Of a DNA stretch of 64,000 nt, positions 32,398-41,699 are shown piece by piece. The DNA is taken from the NCBI RefSeq assembly GCF_016429155.1, contig NZ_JAELUC010000002.1, positions 101,853-165,852 on the forward strand. Reading direction: 5' to 3'. Origin of the DNA: Pedobacter sp. ASV12 (lineage in GTDB: Bacteria; Bacteroidota; Bacteroidia; Sphingobacteriales; Sphingobacteriaceae). Made by a program: the position numbers and the translations under genes. Position 1 is the first letter of the stretch. Every line of letters starts with the position of its first letter. The notes under the pieces were generated by a model that was given only the letters and a program-made list of their open reading frames with translations, had not been told where the DNA came from and did no database searches.

Positions 32398-34455
32398 ATG
32401 CCCGATACAAGAGTTGAAGATGCTTTTTTTGATAGAGATTTAAGCTGGCTTACCTTTAACCAAAGGGTATTGCAGGAGGCCGGAAGAACCACCGTTCCTT
32501 TGCTCGAGCGCATCAAGTTCCTTTCTATTTATTCGTCAAACCTCGACGAGTTTTACCGCGTGCGCATGCCGGTACTTTTGGCCTTGGCCAAACTAAGCAA
32601 AAAGGAAAATAACAGCGTTAAGGTAGACCAAAGCCTGCTCGACAGGGCCAACGAAGCCATTCAGTTGCAACAACAGGAATATGGCAGGATCTTAAAAGCA
32701 AACATTATTCCCGAATTGAAGAGCCACCACGTACAGCTCATCTACGACGAAAAAATACCGGCCCAACTGGATGAAGAAATAGAACGCTACTTTTTGAGCC
32801 AGGTATTGGCTTTCTTGCAACCGGTTAACCTGGCCGAGGCCAAATCTTCTTTCTTTCCCAACAACAACGAGCTTTACCTGTTGATTAACCTGACCGAAGG
32901 CACACAGGAAAAGACTTTTATCCTGAACATCCCATCTAATGAGCTGCCTCGCTTTTATAAAGTGGTCAAAGGCGATGAGACTTTCATCGTATTTTTAGAT
33001 GATATCATCAGGTGCAACCTCAAGCGCTTGTTTAAAGATGCAACCATTACAGGCTGCTTTAGCTTTAAGATTACCCGTAATGCCGAAATCGATCTTAAAG
33101 ACGAGTATGCGGGCAATTTAGCAGAGCAGATTGAAAAACAGTTGCAAAAGCGCGATTTTGGTTTGGCAACCCGGTTTCTGTACCAGCCAGGCATTCCACA
33201 GGCTACCCTTAATTTGCTGACCGATAAGCTGAATCTGCAAAATGCCAACCTGGTTGAAGGCGGCTGTTACCACAACCTGAAGGATTTTTCTTCGTTTCCG
33301 GTCAGCATCGCCAGTTTATCCAATGTTTCGTGGCCTAAAATCGCCTATCCGCCCATTGTAAAAGACCAGTCCATCTTCGATCAGATTTTGGCCAGAGATA
33401 TTCTCATTAATCCACCATATCAATCGTACGACAGCGTATTGCGCTTTTTTAACGAGGCGGCCACCAATGCCGACGTAGAGGAAGTTTATGTAACCCTTTA
33501 CCGTGTGGCCAGCGATTCGAAAATTGTAAATGCCCTGATCAGCGCCGCCAAAAACGGTAAAAAAGTTTTTGTATTGGTCGAGCTCAAGGCCCGTTTTGAC
33601 GAAGCCAATAACATTAAATGGGCCAAGAAAATGAAAGAGGCCGGTGTAACAATCATTTACAGCGTAACCGCGCTAAAAGTACATGCCAAAATTGCACTGG
33701 TTAAAAGAAAAACTGGTTTAAGAACAGTTTATACCGGACTTTTTGCCACCGGAAACTTTAATGAAACCACGGCCAATTTTTATACCGACCACATCCTCAT
33801 GACGGCCCATCAGGGCATGTTGCGCGAAATGGAACTGGTGTTTATCTTCCTGGCCAAAAGAGAAAAGCCAACCAACCCCGACCTGATCAGGTTTAATTAC
33901 CTCTTGGTAGCCCAATTTAACCTGCAACAAGCCTTTTTGGCTTTGATAGAACGTGAAATAGCCGAAGCCCAACAGGCCAGGCCAGCTTCAATCATCATTA
34001 AATTAAACAATCTCGAAGAGAAAATACTCATTGGCAAACTGTACGAAGCTTCGCAGGCCGGTGTAAAGATACAGCTCATTGTAAGGGGGATTTGCAGGCT
34101 CGAACCCGGTGTAAAAGGCCTGAGCGAAAACATTACGGCCAGAAGAATTGTTGACCGCTACCTGGAACATGGCAGGATATTTGTCTTCCATAATGGCGGT
34201 AAGGAGGAGATTTATTTGGGCTCGGCCGATTGGATGAACAGGAATATTTACCGTCGCATTGAAGTTTGTTTCCCGGTTCTTGACCAAGAAATCAGGGATG
34301 AAATTAAATCGGTGATTAACCTGCAGCTGGCCGATAATGTACAAGCCGTGGCTTTAGACAAAGACCTGAACAATGTTCCGGTTGTGACTAAAGGCGAGCC
34401 CGAACAGTCGCAATACCGTATTTATCAATTTTTAAAGAGTAAGTATGAAAAATAG
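32398..34455 (+). CDS. ppk1: Polyphosphate kinase 1
   Basis: 685 residues, the normal PPK1 length. The N-terminal domain begins FFDRDLSWLTFNQRVLQEA and SSNLDEFYRVRMP. The two catalytic-domain histidines are present: His429 in ALKVHAKIALV, the autophosphorylated residue, and His591 in RYLEHGRIFVF. The phosphate-binding motifs FATGNFNETTANFYTDH and GSADWMNRNIYRRIEV are intact. It makes polyphosphate from ATP at the inner membrane. It starts 2 bp after the HD/Pycsar-TM gene and overlaps the next gene by 11 bp, so the three are one operon. Confidence 0.97.
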   Translation: MPDTRVEDAFFDRDLSWLTFNQRVLQEAGRTTVPLLERIKFLSIYSSNLDEFYRVRMPVLLALAKLSKKENNSVKVDQSLLDRANEAIQLQQQEYGRILKANIIPELKSHHVQLIYDEKIPAQLDEEIERYFLSQVLAFLQPVNLAEAKSSFFPNNNELYLLINLTEGTQEKTFILNIPSNELPRFYKVVKGDETFIVFLDDIIRCNLKRLFKDATITGCFSFKITRNAEIDLKDEYAGNLAEQIEKQLQKRDFGLATRFLYQPGIPQATLNLLTDKLNLQNANLVEGGCYHNLKDFSSFPVSIASLSNVSWPKIAYPPIVKDQSIFDQILARDILINPPYQSYDSVLRFFNEAATNADVEEVYVTLYRVASDSKIVNALISAAKNGKKVFVLVELKARFDEANNIKWAKKMKEAGVTIIYSVTALKVHAKIALVKRKTGLRTVYTGLFATGNFNETTANFYTDHILMTAHQGMLREMELVFIFLAKREKPTNPDLIRFNYLLVAQFNLQQAFLALIEREIAEAQQARPASIIIKLNNLEEKILIGKLYEASQAGVKIQLIVRGICRLEPGVKGLSENITARRIVDRYLEHGRIFVFHNGGKEEIYLGSADWMNRNIYRRIEVCFPVLDQEIRDEIKSVINLQLADNVQAVALDKDLNNVPVVTKGEPEQSQYRIYQFLKSKYEK

Positions 34456-35326
34456 CATCGTAAAAGGATATCAACTGCTATGGCTGGCACTGGCCTCTTT
34501 GGCCACCATGCAGCTGTCGTGCGCGCAAACCAAAAGCAAGGGGCCGGCAAGTCCTCCGGGATACGACCTGAGCAAACCCCAAAAATATAACATGCCCGAT
34601 GTGCTGCAGGAAATATCTGGAATTGCCTTCAATAAAGGCGATAACAAGATGGTTTATGCCGAACAAGACGAAGAGGGCAAGATTTTTCGCCTACCTTTGG
34701 GTACTAAAAACGAAAGTGCCACCAAGTTTGCCGGCAAAGGCGATTATGAAGATATTGCCATTAGCCAAGGCTGGGCCATTCTGTTAAAAAGCAATGGCCA
34801 TTTATATACTTTTCCGCTAAGCGAAACCCAAAAGCCCGAAGCAGCCAACGTACAAAAATTAGAGAACATGTTGCCAAAAGGCGAGTACGAAGGCATGTTT
34901 GCCAACCAAGCCACCGGCGATTTGTATGTGCTTTGCAAAGACTGTAAAACAGATCGTGGCAAAAAACAGGCAAGTGGTTATATTTTCTCGCTCCAAAAAA
35001 ATGGCACCGTCAAACCTAAAGGCACTTTTGTGGTCGATGCCAGTCAAATAGATAAATTATCGGGCAAAAAAAAGGGTGCTTTCCATCCTTCGGCGCTGGC
35101 CATGAACCTGCAAACCAACGAGTGGTATATTGTTTCGAGTGTAAACAAGGCGCTTATCGTAACCGATGCCAAGTGGAAAATCAAGAACGTGTATCATTTA
35201 AGTTCCAATATATTTAACCAGCCCGAGGGCATTGCCTTTGACAAGGATAACAATCTGTACATCTCTAACGAAGGCAGCGAAACCCAACAAGGCAATATTT
35301 TGAGGTTCGATTATAAAAAACCTTAA
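34445..35326 (+). CDS. SdiA-regulated-like lipoprotein, beta-propeller
   Basis: 293 residues with a lipoprotein signal (LALASLATMQLSC) and an SdiA-regulated/NHL-like propeller. Repeats run LQEISGIAFNKGDNKMVYAE, GDYEDIAISQGWAILLKSNG, EYEGMFANQATGDLYVLCKD and NQPEGIAFDKDNNLYISNEG. The family has no proven reaction; the fold recalls Ca-dependent phytases and other phosphoesterase-like propellers. It overlaps ppk1 by 11 bp and lies 44 bp before the phosphatase/barrel gene. That context fits an envelope role linked to phosphate. Confidence 0.87.
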   Translation: MKNSIVKGYQLLWLALASLATMQLSCAQTKSKGPASPPGYDLSKPQKYNMPDVLQEISGIAFNKGDNKMVYAEQDEEGKIFRLPLGTKNESATKFAGKGDYEDIAISQGWAILLKSNGHLYTFPLSETQKPEAANVQKLENMLPKGEYEGMFANQATGDLYVLCKDCKTDRGKKQASGYIFSLQKNGTVKPKGTFVVDASQIDKLSGKKKGAFHPSALAMNLQTNEWYIVSSVNKALIVTDAKWKIKNVYHLSSNIFNQPEGIAFDKDNNLYISNEGSETQQGNILRFDYKKP

Positions 35327-35370
35327 ATTTATAGCCACAACCATTTTCCGTTAACGTTCAAATAGCCAGC

Positions 35371-38300
35371 ATGTTGAAGAAAGTTACCCTATTTGTTTTT
35401 TTATTGTTTGCAAGCTTGTTTGGCCTGGCCCAAGAAGAGGTAAAGTATCGTGTTATTTTAATTGGCGATGCGGGCGAAATGAATGCCGGTCAGATGGAAT
35501 CGCTTAAAAATGCGGCCAAGCATGTGATCAAAGGCAAGACAACCACGCTTTATTTGGGCGATAACATTTACCCTACGGGAATGGCCATTCCGGGTTTTGG
35601 CGACGAACAGGAAACCATCAAGATCCTGCAGTCGCAATTTCAGCCTATGCGCGATGCAGGCGCTGCGGTTTTCTTTGTGCCGGGCAACCACGACTGGGAC
35701 AAATCTGGTCCAAATGGCTTGGCTAAGATCAAAAGGCAGAGCGAGTATCTCGAATCGCTGGGCGATCCTTTGCTCAAACTCATTCCGTCCAACGGTTGTC
35801 CAGATCCCATTGCCATCAGGCTAACAGATAAACTCACCATTATTGCCTACGACAGCGAGTGGTGGCTTTTTCCCTACAATAAACAAAATCCGGCGGCCGA
35901 TTGCGATTGCCAAACCAAGGATGCGGTAATTGCCCGCATGAACGACCTGATGGAGCAGAACCGCGACCGGATGATTTTGCTGGCTTCGCACCATCCGTTT
36001 CAGAGCTATGGTGCGCATGGCGGTTATTTTACCTGGCGCAACCATTTGCTGCCCTTAACCTTGCTCAACAAAAACCTGGTTATTCCTTTGCCAGTTATCG
36101 GTTCGGTTTATCCTTTCCTGCGCTCTACTTTGTTAAGTCCTGAAGATTTGAACCACCCGCTGTATAAAGACATGATCAAAAGCGTGAACAGTGTTTTCGG
36201 CGAGAAGCCCAATGTGGTTTATGTGGCGGGGCATGAGCACGGCCTGCAGCTCATCAAAGGCAAGCAATTGCAGCTTGTAAGTGGAGCCGGTTCAAAATGG
36301 TCGCCCAATAAAAAAGGCAAAAATTCGCTTTTTCACGAGTACCACCAAGGCTATGTCATTGCCGATCAATTGCTCAACAACGATATGCGCTATGATTATT
36401 ATGTATATGCCGATACCGGTGTGGTCAAGGTTTTTAGCTATACCCAGCCTTACAAAGAGGTGGCGGCGGCCAAAAAGAATGAGTACAAGGTCATTAAAGC
36501 CGACAGCATCAGCATCAAAGTGCATCCTGCTTACGATAGTGTGGGCAAATTTCACCGCTTTTTATTCGGCGAAAACTACCGCAAAGACTACGCCATGGAA
36601 ACCAAATTTCCGGTGTTGCGTATTTCAGAGTTTAAGGGAGGTTTAAAACCTACGCAATTGGGTGGTGGCAACCAGTCGCGTTCGTTAAGACTCGAAGATA
36701 AAAATGGTAAGGAATGGGTGCTCAGGAGCGTGGAGAAATACCCAGAAGTATTGTTGCCACAGGGATTGAGAAATACGTTTGCCAAAGACATCCTGAAAGA
36801 CAACATGTCGGCCCAACACCCTTTTGGCGCCCTGGTGGTGCCGCCGTTGGCCGAAGCCGTAAACGTGCCTCACAGCAATCCGATGATCGCCTGGGTATCG
36901 CCCGATCCTAACTTGGGCGACTATATGAATGCTTTTGCCAACACGCTTTGCCTGCTCGAGGAGAGGGAGCCGCTGGGGAATTCAGACAATACCACCAAAA
37001 TGTTCAAAAAGCTTGACGACGATAATGACAACACCTACGATGGGGCTTTGTTGTTGCGTGCGCGTGCGTTGGATGTGATGTTGGGCGATTGGGACCGGCA
37101 TGAAGACCAATGGCGTTGGAAGCCTGAGAAAGGAGAAAAAGGCTCGAAATACCTGGCTGTTCCAAGAGACCGCGACCAGGTTTTCTTCAGTTCGGATGGC
37201 TTGATTCAGCGTTATGCCCAGGGTTCGTCGTTGTTGCCGATGATGCAGGGTTACGAACGCAACATTAAACGCATCAACTGGTTTTTATGGGAAGGAAGGG
37301 CCATGAACAGCCGTTTGCTTTCGCAGTTTAGCGAAGCCGAATGGGACCAGATCATCAAGGATTTTTGCGCCAAGCTTACCGACGATGTGTTGGAACAGGC
37401 CTTGCGCAGGTTGCCTGAACCTAATTATACGTTGCGCCACGACCAGTTTCTAAAGCAAATGAAAGCGCGTCGAGCGGCCTTACCGGCAATGATGAACGAG
37501 TATTATCATTTTTTTAACCGCATTGTCGATATCCAAACCAGCAACAAAAACGAACGGGTAGTGATTACCGATTCTGCCGATCAGCACCTGAACATCCAGA
37601 TTCATAAAATTGCCAAAGACGGCGATATCAAGGAAGAGATCTTTAGCCGCACCTTCGATCCGAAGGTGACCAAGGAAATCAGGTTGTACGTAAAAGATGG
37701 CAACGACAGCGTGATCTTGAACAACAAAACCTCCAACATCAAACTGAGGATCATTGCCGGAGGAGGCAAAAAAATCTACGATGTGCAAAACGCCAGCAGG
37801 AGCGTGCAGCTTTTTGGCCTCAAAAACAAGAAATCAACCTTTGAAGGCCATGATGTGGGCAAGCTCAACAAAATACTTGCTACCGATACGTCCAATGTGT
37901 CTTATTTGGGCAAAGACCTGTACAGCCGCTATTCGCTGTTGCTGAATGCCGGTTTTAATGTTGATGATGGCCTGTTGATGGGCCTGAATTATAAAATTAC
38001 TAATCCAGGCTTCAGGAAACAGCCCTATGGCAACCAGCAAAACTTTTCGTTTTTGCACTCGTTTGCCACTTCGGCCTTCCGTTTCAACTACAGCGGCGAT
38101 TGGCTACAAGCTGTAGGCAAGGCCGATTTGGTGTTGAAGGCCGATGCCTTTGCGCCAGACAATACCCAGAATTTTTTTGGCATGGGCAACGAAACCCCGT
38201 TTAAGAAATCTGGCAACGAAGTGAAGTATTACAGGGCCAGGTTCAACATCTACCAAGCTGAGGCATCGCTCAGGTGGCGCAGGCCGAAATCGACCTTCAC

Positions 38301-38979
38301 CGTGGGACCTATTTTTCAGTTTTATAAGTTTGACCGAGAAGACAATGCAGGCAGATTTATCAACAACACGTCACAATTGCACTCTTATGATAGTTTAACC
38401 GTTGATAAAGACAAACTTTACACCGGCGTAGCAGTCAACTTTATCAATAATACCCGCGACAACGAGATTTTGCCGACACTAGGCAGCTACACCGATTTTA
38501 AACTGGTGGGCTACAAGAGCCTGAACAAATATGCCAGTTCCTTTGTACAGTTTACGGCGAATATTTCCCTGTACAAGAACTTGGACGGTAGGGCTAAATT
38601 GGTATTGGCCGATCGTTTTGGAGGCGGTATAACCATTGGCAAGCCCTCGTTTTACCAAACCTTGTTTTTGGGCGGACAGGGCAATTTGTTGGGGTACAGG
38701 CAGTTTAGGTTCTCTGGTCAGCATAGTTTTTACAATAACTTGGAGCTGAGGGCCAAACTGGGCGATTTTGTAAGCTACGTGCTTCCGGGCCAGGTAGGCT
38801 TATTAGGATTTTATGATGTAGGCCGCGTTTGGAAAACCAACGAAACATCAGATGTATGGCACCATGGCGTAGGTGCCGGCGTATATTTTGCCCCAGCATC
38901 CCTAACCATTTTTAGGTTGGTGATGGGCTATTCGAAAGAAGGATGGTATCCTTACGTTTCGATGAACTTTAGATTTTAG
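35371..38979 (+). CDS. Metallophosphoesterase with kinase-like middle domain and outer-membrane barrel
   Basis: 1202 residues with signal peptide MLKKVTLFVFLLFASLFGLAQ. The first domain (about 25-320) is a purple-acid-type metallophosphoesterase with Asp33 in LIGDAGEM, LGDNIYP, GNHD (105-108), ASHHPF and GHEH (287-290). Residues about 400-720 look like an atypical kinase fold. They contain a strand KEWVLRSVEK, a helix with AQHPFGALVVPPLAEAV, the catalytic-loop-like GDWDRHEDQW (572 on) and VPRDRDQVF (Asp600). That part is reminiscent of HipA/CotH/Fam20 but unproven. The last 350 residues form a D15/surface-antigen barrel (LFLGGQGNLLGYRQFRFSG; terminal YPYVSMNFRF). The whole is a surface or periplasm-facing enzyme anchored in the outer membrane, beside ppk1. 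Confidence 0.88.
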   Translation: MLKKVTLFVFLLFASLFGLAQEEVKYRVILIGDAGEMNAGQMESLKNAAKHVIKGKTTTLYLGDNIYPTGMAIPGFGDEQETIKILQSQFQPMRDAGAAVFFVPGNHDWDKSGPNGLAKIKRQSEYLESLGDPLLKLIPSNGCPDPIAIRLTDKLTIIAYDSEWWLFPYNKQNPAADCDCQTKDAVIARMNDLMEQNRDRMILLASHHPFQSYGAHGGYFTWRNHLLPLTLLNKNLVIPLPVIGSVYPFLRSTLLSPEDLNHPLYKDMIKSVNSVFGEKPNVVYVAGHEHGLQLIKGKQLQLVSGAGSKWSPNKKGKNSLFHEYHQGYVIADQLLNNDMRYDYYVYADTGVVKVFSYTQPYKEVAAAKKNEYKVIKADSISIKVHPAYDSVGKFHRFLFGENYRKDYAMETKFPVLRISEFKGGLKPTQLGGGNQSRSLRLEDKNGKEWVLRSVEKYPEVLLPQGLRNTFAKDILKDNMSAQHPFGALVVPPLAEAVNVPHSNPMIAWVSPDPNLGDYMNAFANTLCLLEEREPLGNSDNTTKMFKKLDDDNDNTYDGALLLRARALDVMLGDWDRHEDQWRWKPEKGEKGSKYLAVPRDRDQVFFSSDGLIQRYAQGSSLLPMMQGYERNIKRINWFLWEGRAMNSRLLSQFSEAEWDQIIKDFCAKLTDDVLEQALRRLPEPNYTLRHDQFLKQMKARRAALPAMMNEYYHFFNRIVDIQTSNKNERVVITDSADQHLNIQIHKIAKDGDIKEEIFSRTFDPKVTKEIRLYVKDGNDSVILNNKTSNIKLRIIAGGGKKIYDVQNASRSVQLFGLKNKKSTFEGHDVGKLNKILATDTSNVSYLGKDLYSRYSLLLNAGFNVDDGLLMGLNYKITNPGFRKQPYGNQQNFSFLHSFATSAFRFNYSGDWLQAVGKADLVLKADAFAPDNTQNFFGMGNETPFKKSGNEVKYYRARFNIYQAEASLRWRRPKSTFTVGPIFQFYKFDREDNAGRFINNTSQLHSYDSLTVDKDKLYTGVAVNFINNTRDNEILPTLGSYTDFKLVGYKSLNKYASSFVQFTANISLYKNLDGRAKLVLADRFGGGITIGKPSFYQTLFLGGQGNLLGYRQFRFSGQHSFYNNLELRAKLGDFVSYVLPGQVGLLGFYDVGRVWKTNETSDVWHHGVGAGVYFAPASLTIFRLVMGYSKEGWYPYVSMNFRF

Positions 38980-39034
38980 TTAACTAGAGATGAAACGCAA
39001 GTTCCATCCGGCCATAAAAAATTGAAATACTCGG

Positions 39035-41449
39035 ATGAATACCAATATTATTCAGATCAACAGAAATGAATGCGTAGGCTGCCAGGTAGAATTTACCTTG
39101 TCGTTCAGGCCTTTGATTGCCTACCTCAAAAACAGGCTGAAAACCGAACAGACCTTAAAGGCAGAGTTTTATCGCTTTTTGCTCGAAAAGATAGAACGTG
39201 AAGAAGCGTTGAGAAACGACATCCAAGTAGAAGAACTGGGCAAATACAAAGATACGCTCGAACTGATTTTTACCATTCTAACGCCTTTAATGGCCAATGA
39301 AAAAGACCTGTTCTGGGCATTGAGTACACCCGTGCCCGACAAGATTTTTTTCAGTACCGATTCTTTTTACGATTTTCTTTCCTTCCAAATCGAAGAAAAA
39401 CGCCAAAACGGAGAGGAAAATCCCGCATCCAAAGAAAAGCAGCAGATGCAGTTTATCTACAGGATGATTTTGGAAAGATTTTACAATTATACTTCCATTT
39501 CGCGACACGAAATCCTGCACTCGTACACCAATCCGAAAACACACCTTACCCAGTACTACAACATCAATGCCGATACCCAGTTTATCGACATCCAGTACGA
39601 TGGTGAACTGCCCGAACTCAATTTTGAGCAGGTAGCCAGCCTCATTCAAGACGGTACCGAGATTGAGCTCCTGCAAAAGATTTTGCCACTCAGCAAATTC
39701 AGGTTCGATGGCTTTACGGTAATTTCGCTAAGCGATGTGACCCTGCAACATGCCATTGATGGCATCCGCAATGCCTTGGTTAACCATACCTACGAAAACG
39801 AGGCCTATGAGCATGTAATACAGGCCTTGAAAACCTTGGCCGGCGATGGACATATCGAGTTTGGGTTATTGCCTTTCTTGGTGGTAAACGGCAAATTTGT
39901 GTTCGACAACGAGCAGAATTCGCAAAGCATCCTGCTCAATTCGGGCAAAAAGTACAATTTGCAGGAAGAATCGTTTTATGCTTTGGTAAAAGAATACCAG
40001 CATAACCCACGGCCAGTATTTTTCAATAACCTCGACGATGAAAAGATACAGCGATTCCCCTTTCTCGAGGTATTGAGGAAAAACGGAATCCACTCTTATT
40101 CATTCCTCCCTGTTTTTTACAACAACCAGCTGGCCGGAGTATTGGAAATCTACTCGACCGAAAGCCTGGAAGTGGATGAGAAGCTGCTGTCGCGCTTGCA
40201 CTCGGCCATGCCTTTGCTGGGCCAGTTGCTGCAATACCGTATCGAAGAATTCAACGCCAAAATGGATGCCGTGCTGAAAGACAAATTCACGGCCCTGCAG
40301 CCCTCGGTACAATGGAAGTTTAACCAGGTAGTATGGGATTTCCTGAAAATGAGCAAGGAAAAAAAGAAATCGGTTGAAATAGAAACGGTTACTTTCAAAG
40401 ACCTTTATCCGCTGTTTGGTGCCATAGACATCCGCAACTCGACGGTAGAGCGCAATTTTGCCCTGAAGGAAGACCTGAAAGTGCAACTGACGATGCTGAT
40501 TGAAAGCCTGAATGGTTTAAGAGCCATTGTTTCGCTCGATTTGATCGATAAGATTTTGTTCAACTGCAAGGATTGGCTCAAACGTATCGAAGATTTCATC
40601 AGTTCGAGCGAAGAGGCCCTGTTCAACGAATTTTTGGAGCTGGAAGTTTATCCGGTATTGAAGCATATTGAAAAGGGACACCCACAAGCTGTGGCCTTGG
40701 TGCAACAATATTTTGCCGCCATTAACCCTGCAAACGGTATTGCTTTCGAAAACAGGAGAACGCTCGAAACCTCTATGCAGTTTATCAATACATCGGTAAG
40801 CGAATATTTAGACGAAGCGCAACAGGCCCTGCAGGCTACCTATCCCTGCTATTTTGCCAAATTCAGGACCGATGGGGTAGAATACGACATCTACATCGGG
40901 CAGGATATTGCGCCCGACATCCCTTTTGATTTGTTGTACCTTAAAAATATCCGCCTATGGCAATTGACGGCTATGGTAGAAGTGGCACGTTTAACCAATG
41001 GATTGGTGAGTCAAATGCCAAGAGCTTTGCTGACTACACAGTTGATTTTTGTGCATTCAAATCCTATCGATATCAGCTTCAGGAACGACGAGCGCAGGTT
41101 CGACGTAGAAGGCGCCTATAACATCCGCTATGAAGTGGTGAAGAAAAGGATAGACAAGGTTTTGGTAAAGGGTACCAATGAGCGCCTGACCCAGCCCGGT
41201 AAAATCGCTTTGGTTTACTTCAATGCCTATGAGGCCAACGAATACTTGGAGTATATCAAGTACCTGCAGGAGCAAGGTTTCCTGAACAACGACCTCGAAA
41301 CCCTGGAGCTGGAAGAACTGCAAGGCGTAAGCGGACTCAAGGCACTGAGGATAGGGGTAAACTACATGGCCTGCGATTTTTACGATGAGCAGTGGACCAA
41401 ACTGAAAAAGACCATCAAAAAGAGCCCCTTGAAAAAGGAAAGCGCTTAG
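39035..41449 (+). CDS. Large GAF-domain protein, function unknown
   Basis: 804 residues, soluble, without signal peptide or membrane segment. A GAF-like domain lies near residues 260-400 (FYALVKEYQHNPRPVFFNN; YSFLPVFYNNQLAGVLEIYS). It is flanked by helical regions and a C-terminal domain of unknown fold. The phrase LYPLFGAIDIRNSTVERN (about residues 455-472) resembles the start of class III nucleotide cyclase domains (FGDIRGFT). The remaining cyclase residues are not apparent, so I do not call a cyclase. Related proteins occur in Sphingobacteriaceae. It follows the phosphatase gene by 55 bp and ends before a 250-bp gap without genes. Confidence 0.75.
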   Translation: MNTNIIQINRNECVGCQVEFTLSFRPLIAYLKNRLKTEQTLKAEFYRFLLEKIEREEALRNDIQVEELGKYKDTLELIFTILTPLMANEKDLFWALSTPVPDKIFFSTDSFYDFLSFQIEEKRQNGEENPASKEKQQMQFIYRMILERFYNYTSISRHEILHSYTNPKTHLTQYYNINADTQFIDIQYDGELPELNFEQVASLIQDGTEIELLQKILPLSKFRFDGFTVISLSDVTLQHAIDGIRNALVNHTYENEAYEHVIQALKTLAGDGHIEFGLLPFLVVNGKFVFDNEQNSQSILLNSGKKYNLQEESFYALVKEYQHNPRPVFFNNLDDEKIQRFPFLEVLRKNGIHSYSFLPVFYNNQLAGVLEIYSTESLEVDEKLLSRLHSAMPLLGQLLQYRIEEFNAKMDAVLKDKFTALQPSVQWKFNQVVWDFLKMSKEKKKSVEIETVTFKDLYPLFGAIDIRNSTVERNFALKEDLKVQLTMLIESLNGLRAIVSLDLIDKILFNCKDWLKRIEDFISSSEEALFNEFLELEVYPVLKHIEKGHPQAVALVQQYFAAINPANGIAFENRRTLETSMQFINTSVSEYLDEAQQALQATYPCYFAKFRTDGVEYDIYIGQDIAPDIPFDLLYLKNIRLWQLTAMVEVARLTNGLVSQMPRALLTTQLIFVHSNPIDISFRNDERRFDVEGAYNIRYEVVKKRIDKVLVKGTNERLTQPGKIALVYFNAYEANEYLEYIKYLQEQGFLNNDLETLELEELQGVSGLKALRIGVNYMACDFYDEQWTKLKKTIKKSPLKKESA

Positions 41450-41652
41450 TCTATTTTAATTTTTCTCGGTGAGTCGGTTTCGTCATCTCAGCTAGGATAT
41501 TCTCAATCCCGACAAGGGGTAAGAATGTCTTTTGAGCTAGATAGATCACTGATGCCAAGAAAATTTTTAATCAAAAAACCTCATTTCAAACCTCTAATTA
41601 TACATTTCAATTTATCTGACAAATAAATGATACGCCGTTTCAAAATCCTTTC

Positions 41653-41674
41653 TACATTTGCTTAACGGTGTTAG
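41653..41674 (+). promoter_or_regulatory. TetR gene -7 element and operator
   Basis: TACATTTG (41653-41660) matches the -7 box, although no clear -33 box is seen at the right distance. The operator CTTAAC-GGT-GTTAG (41661-41674) starts directly after it. The site and the next ten bases recur almost unchanged at 42317-42341 in front of the efflux adaptor gene. Confidence 0.7.
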
Positions 41675-41699
41675 ATTATTTTATGTCATTTAACCGGCC

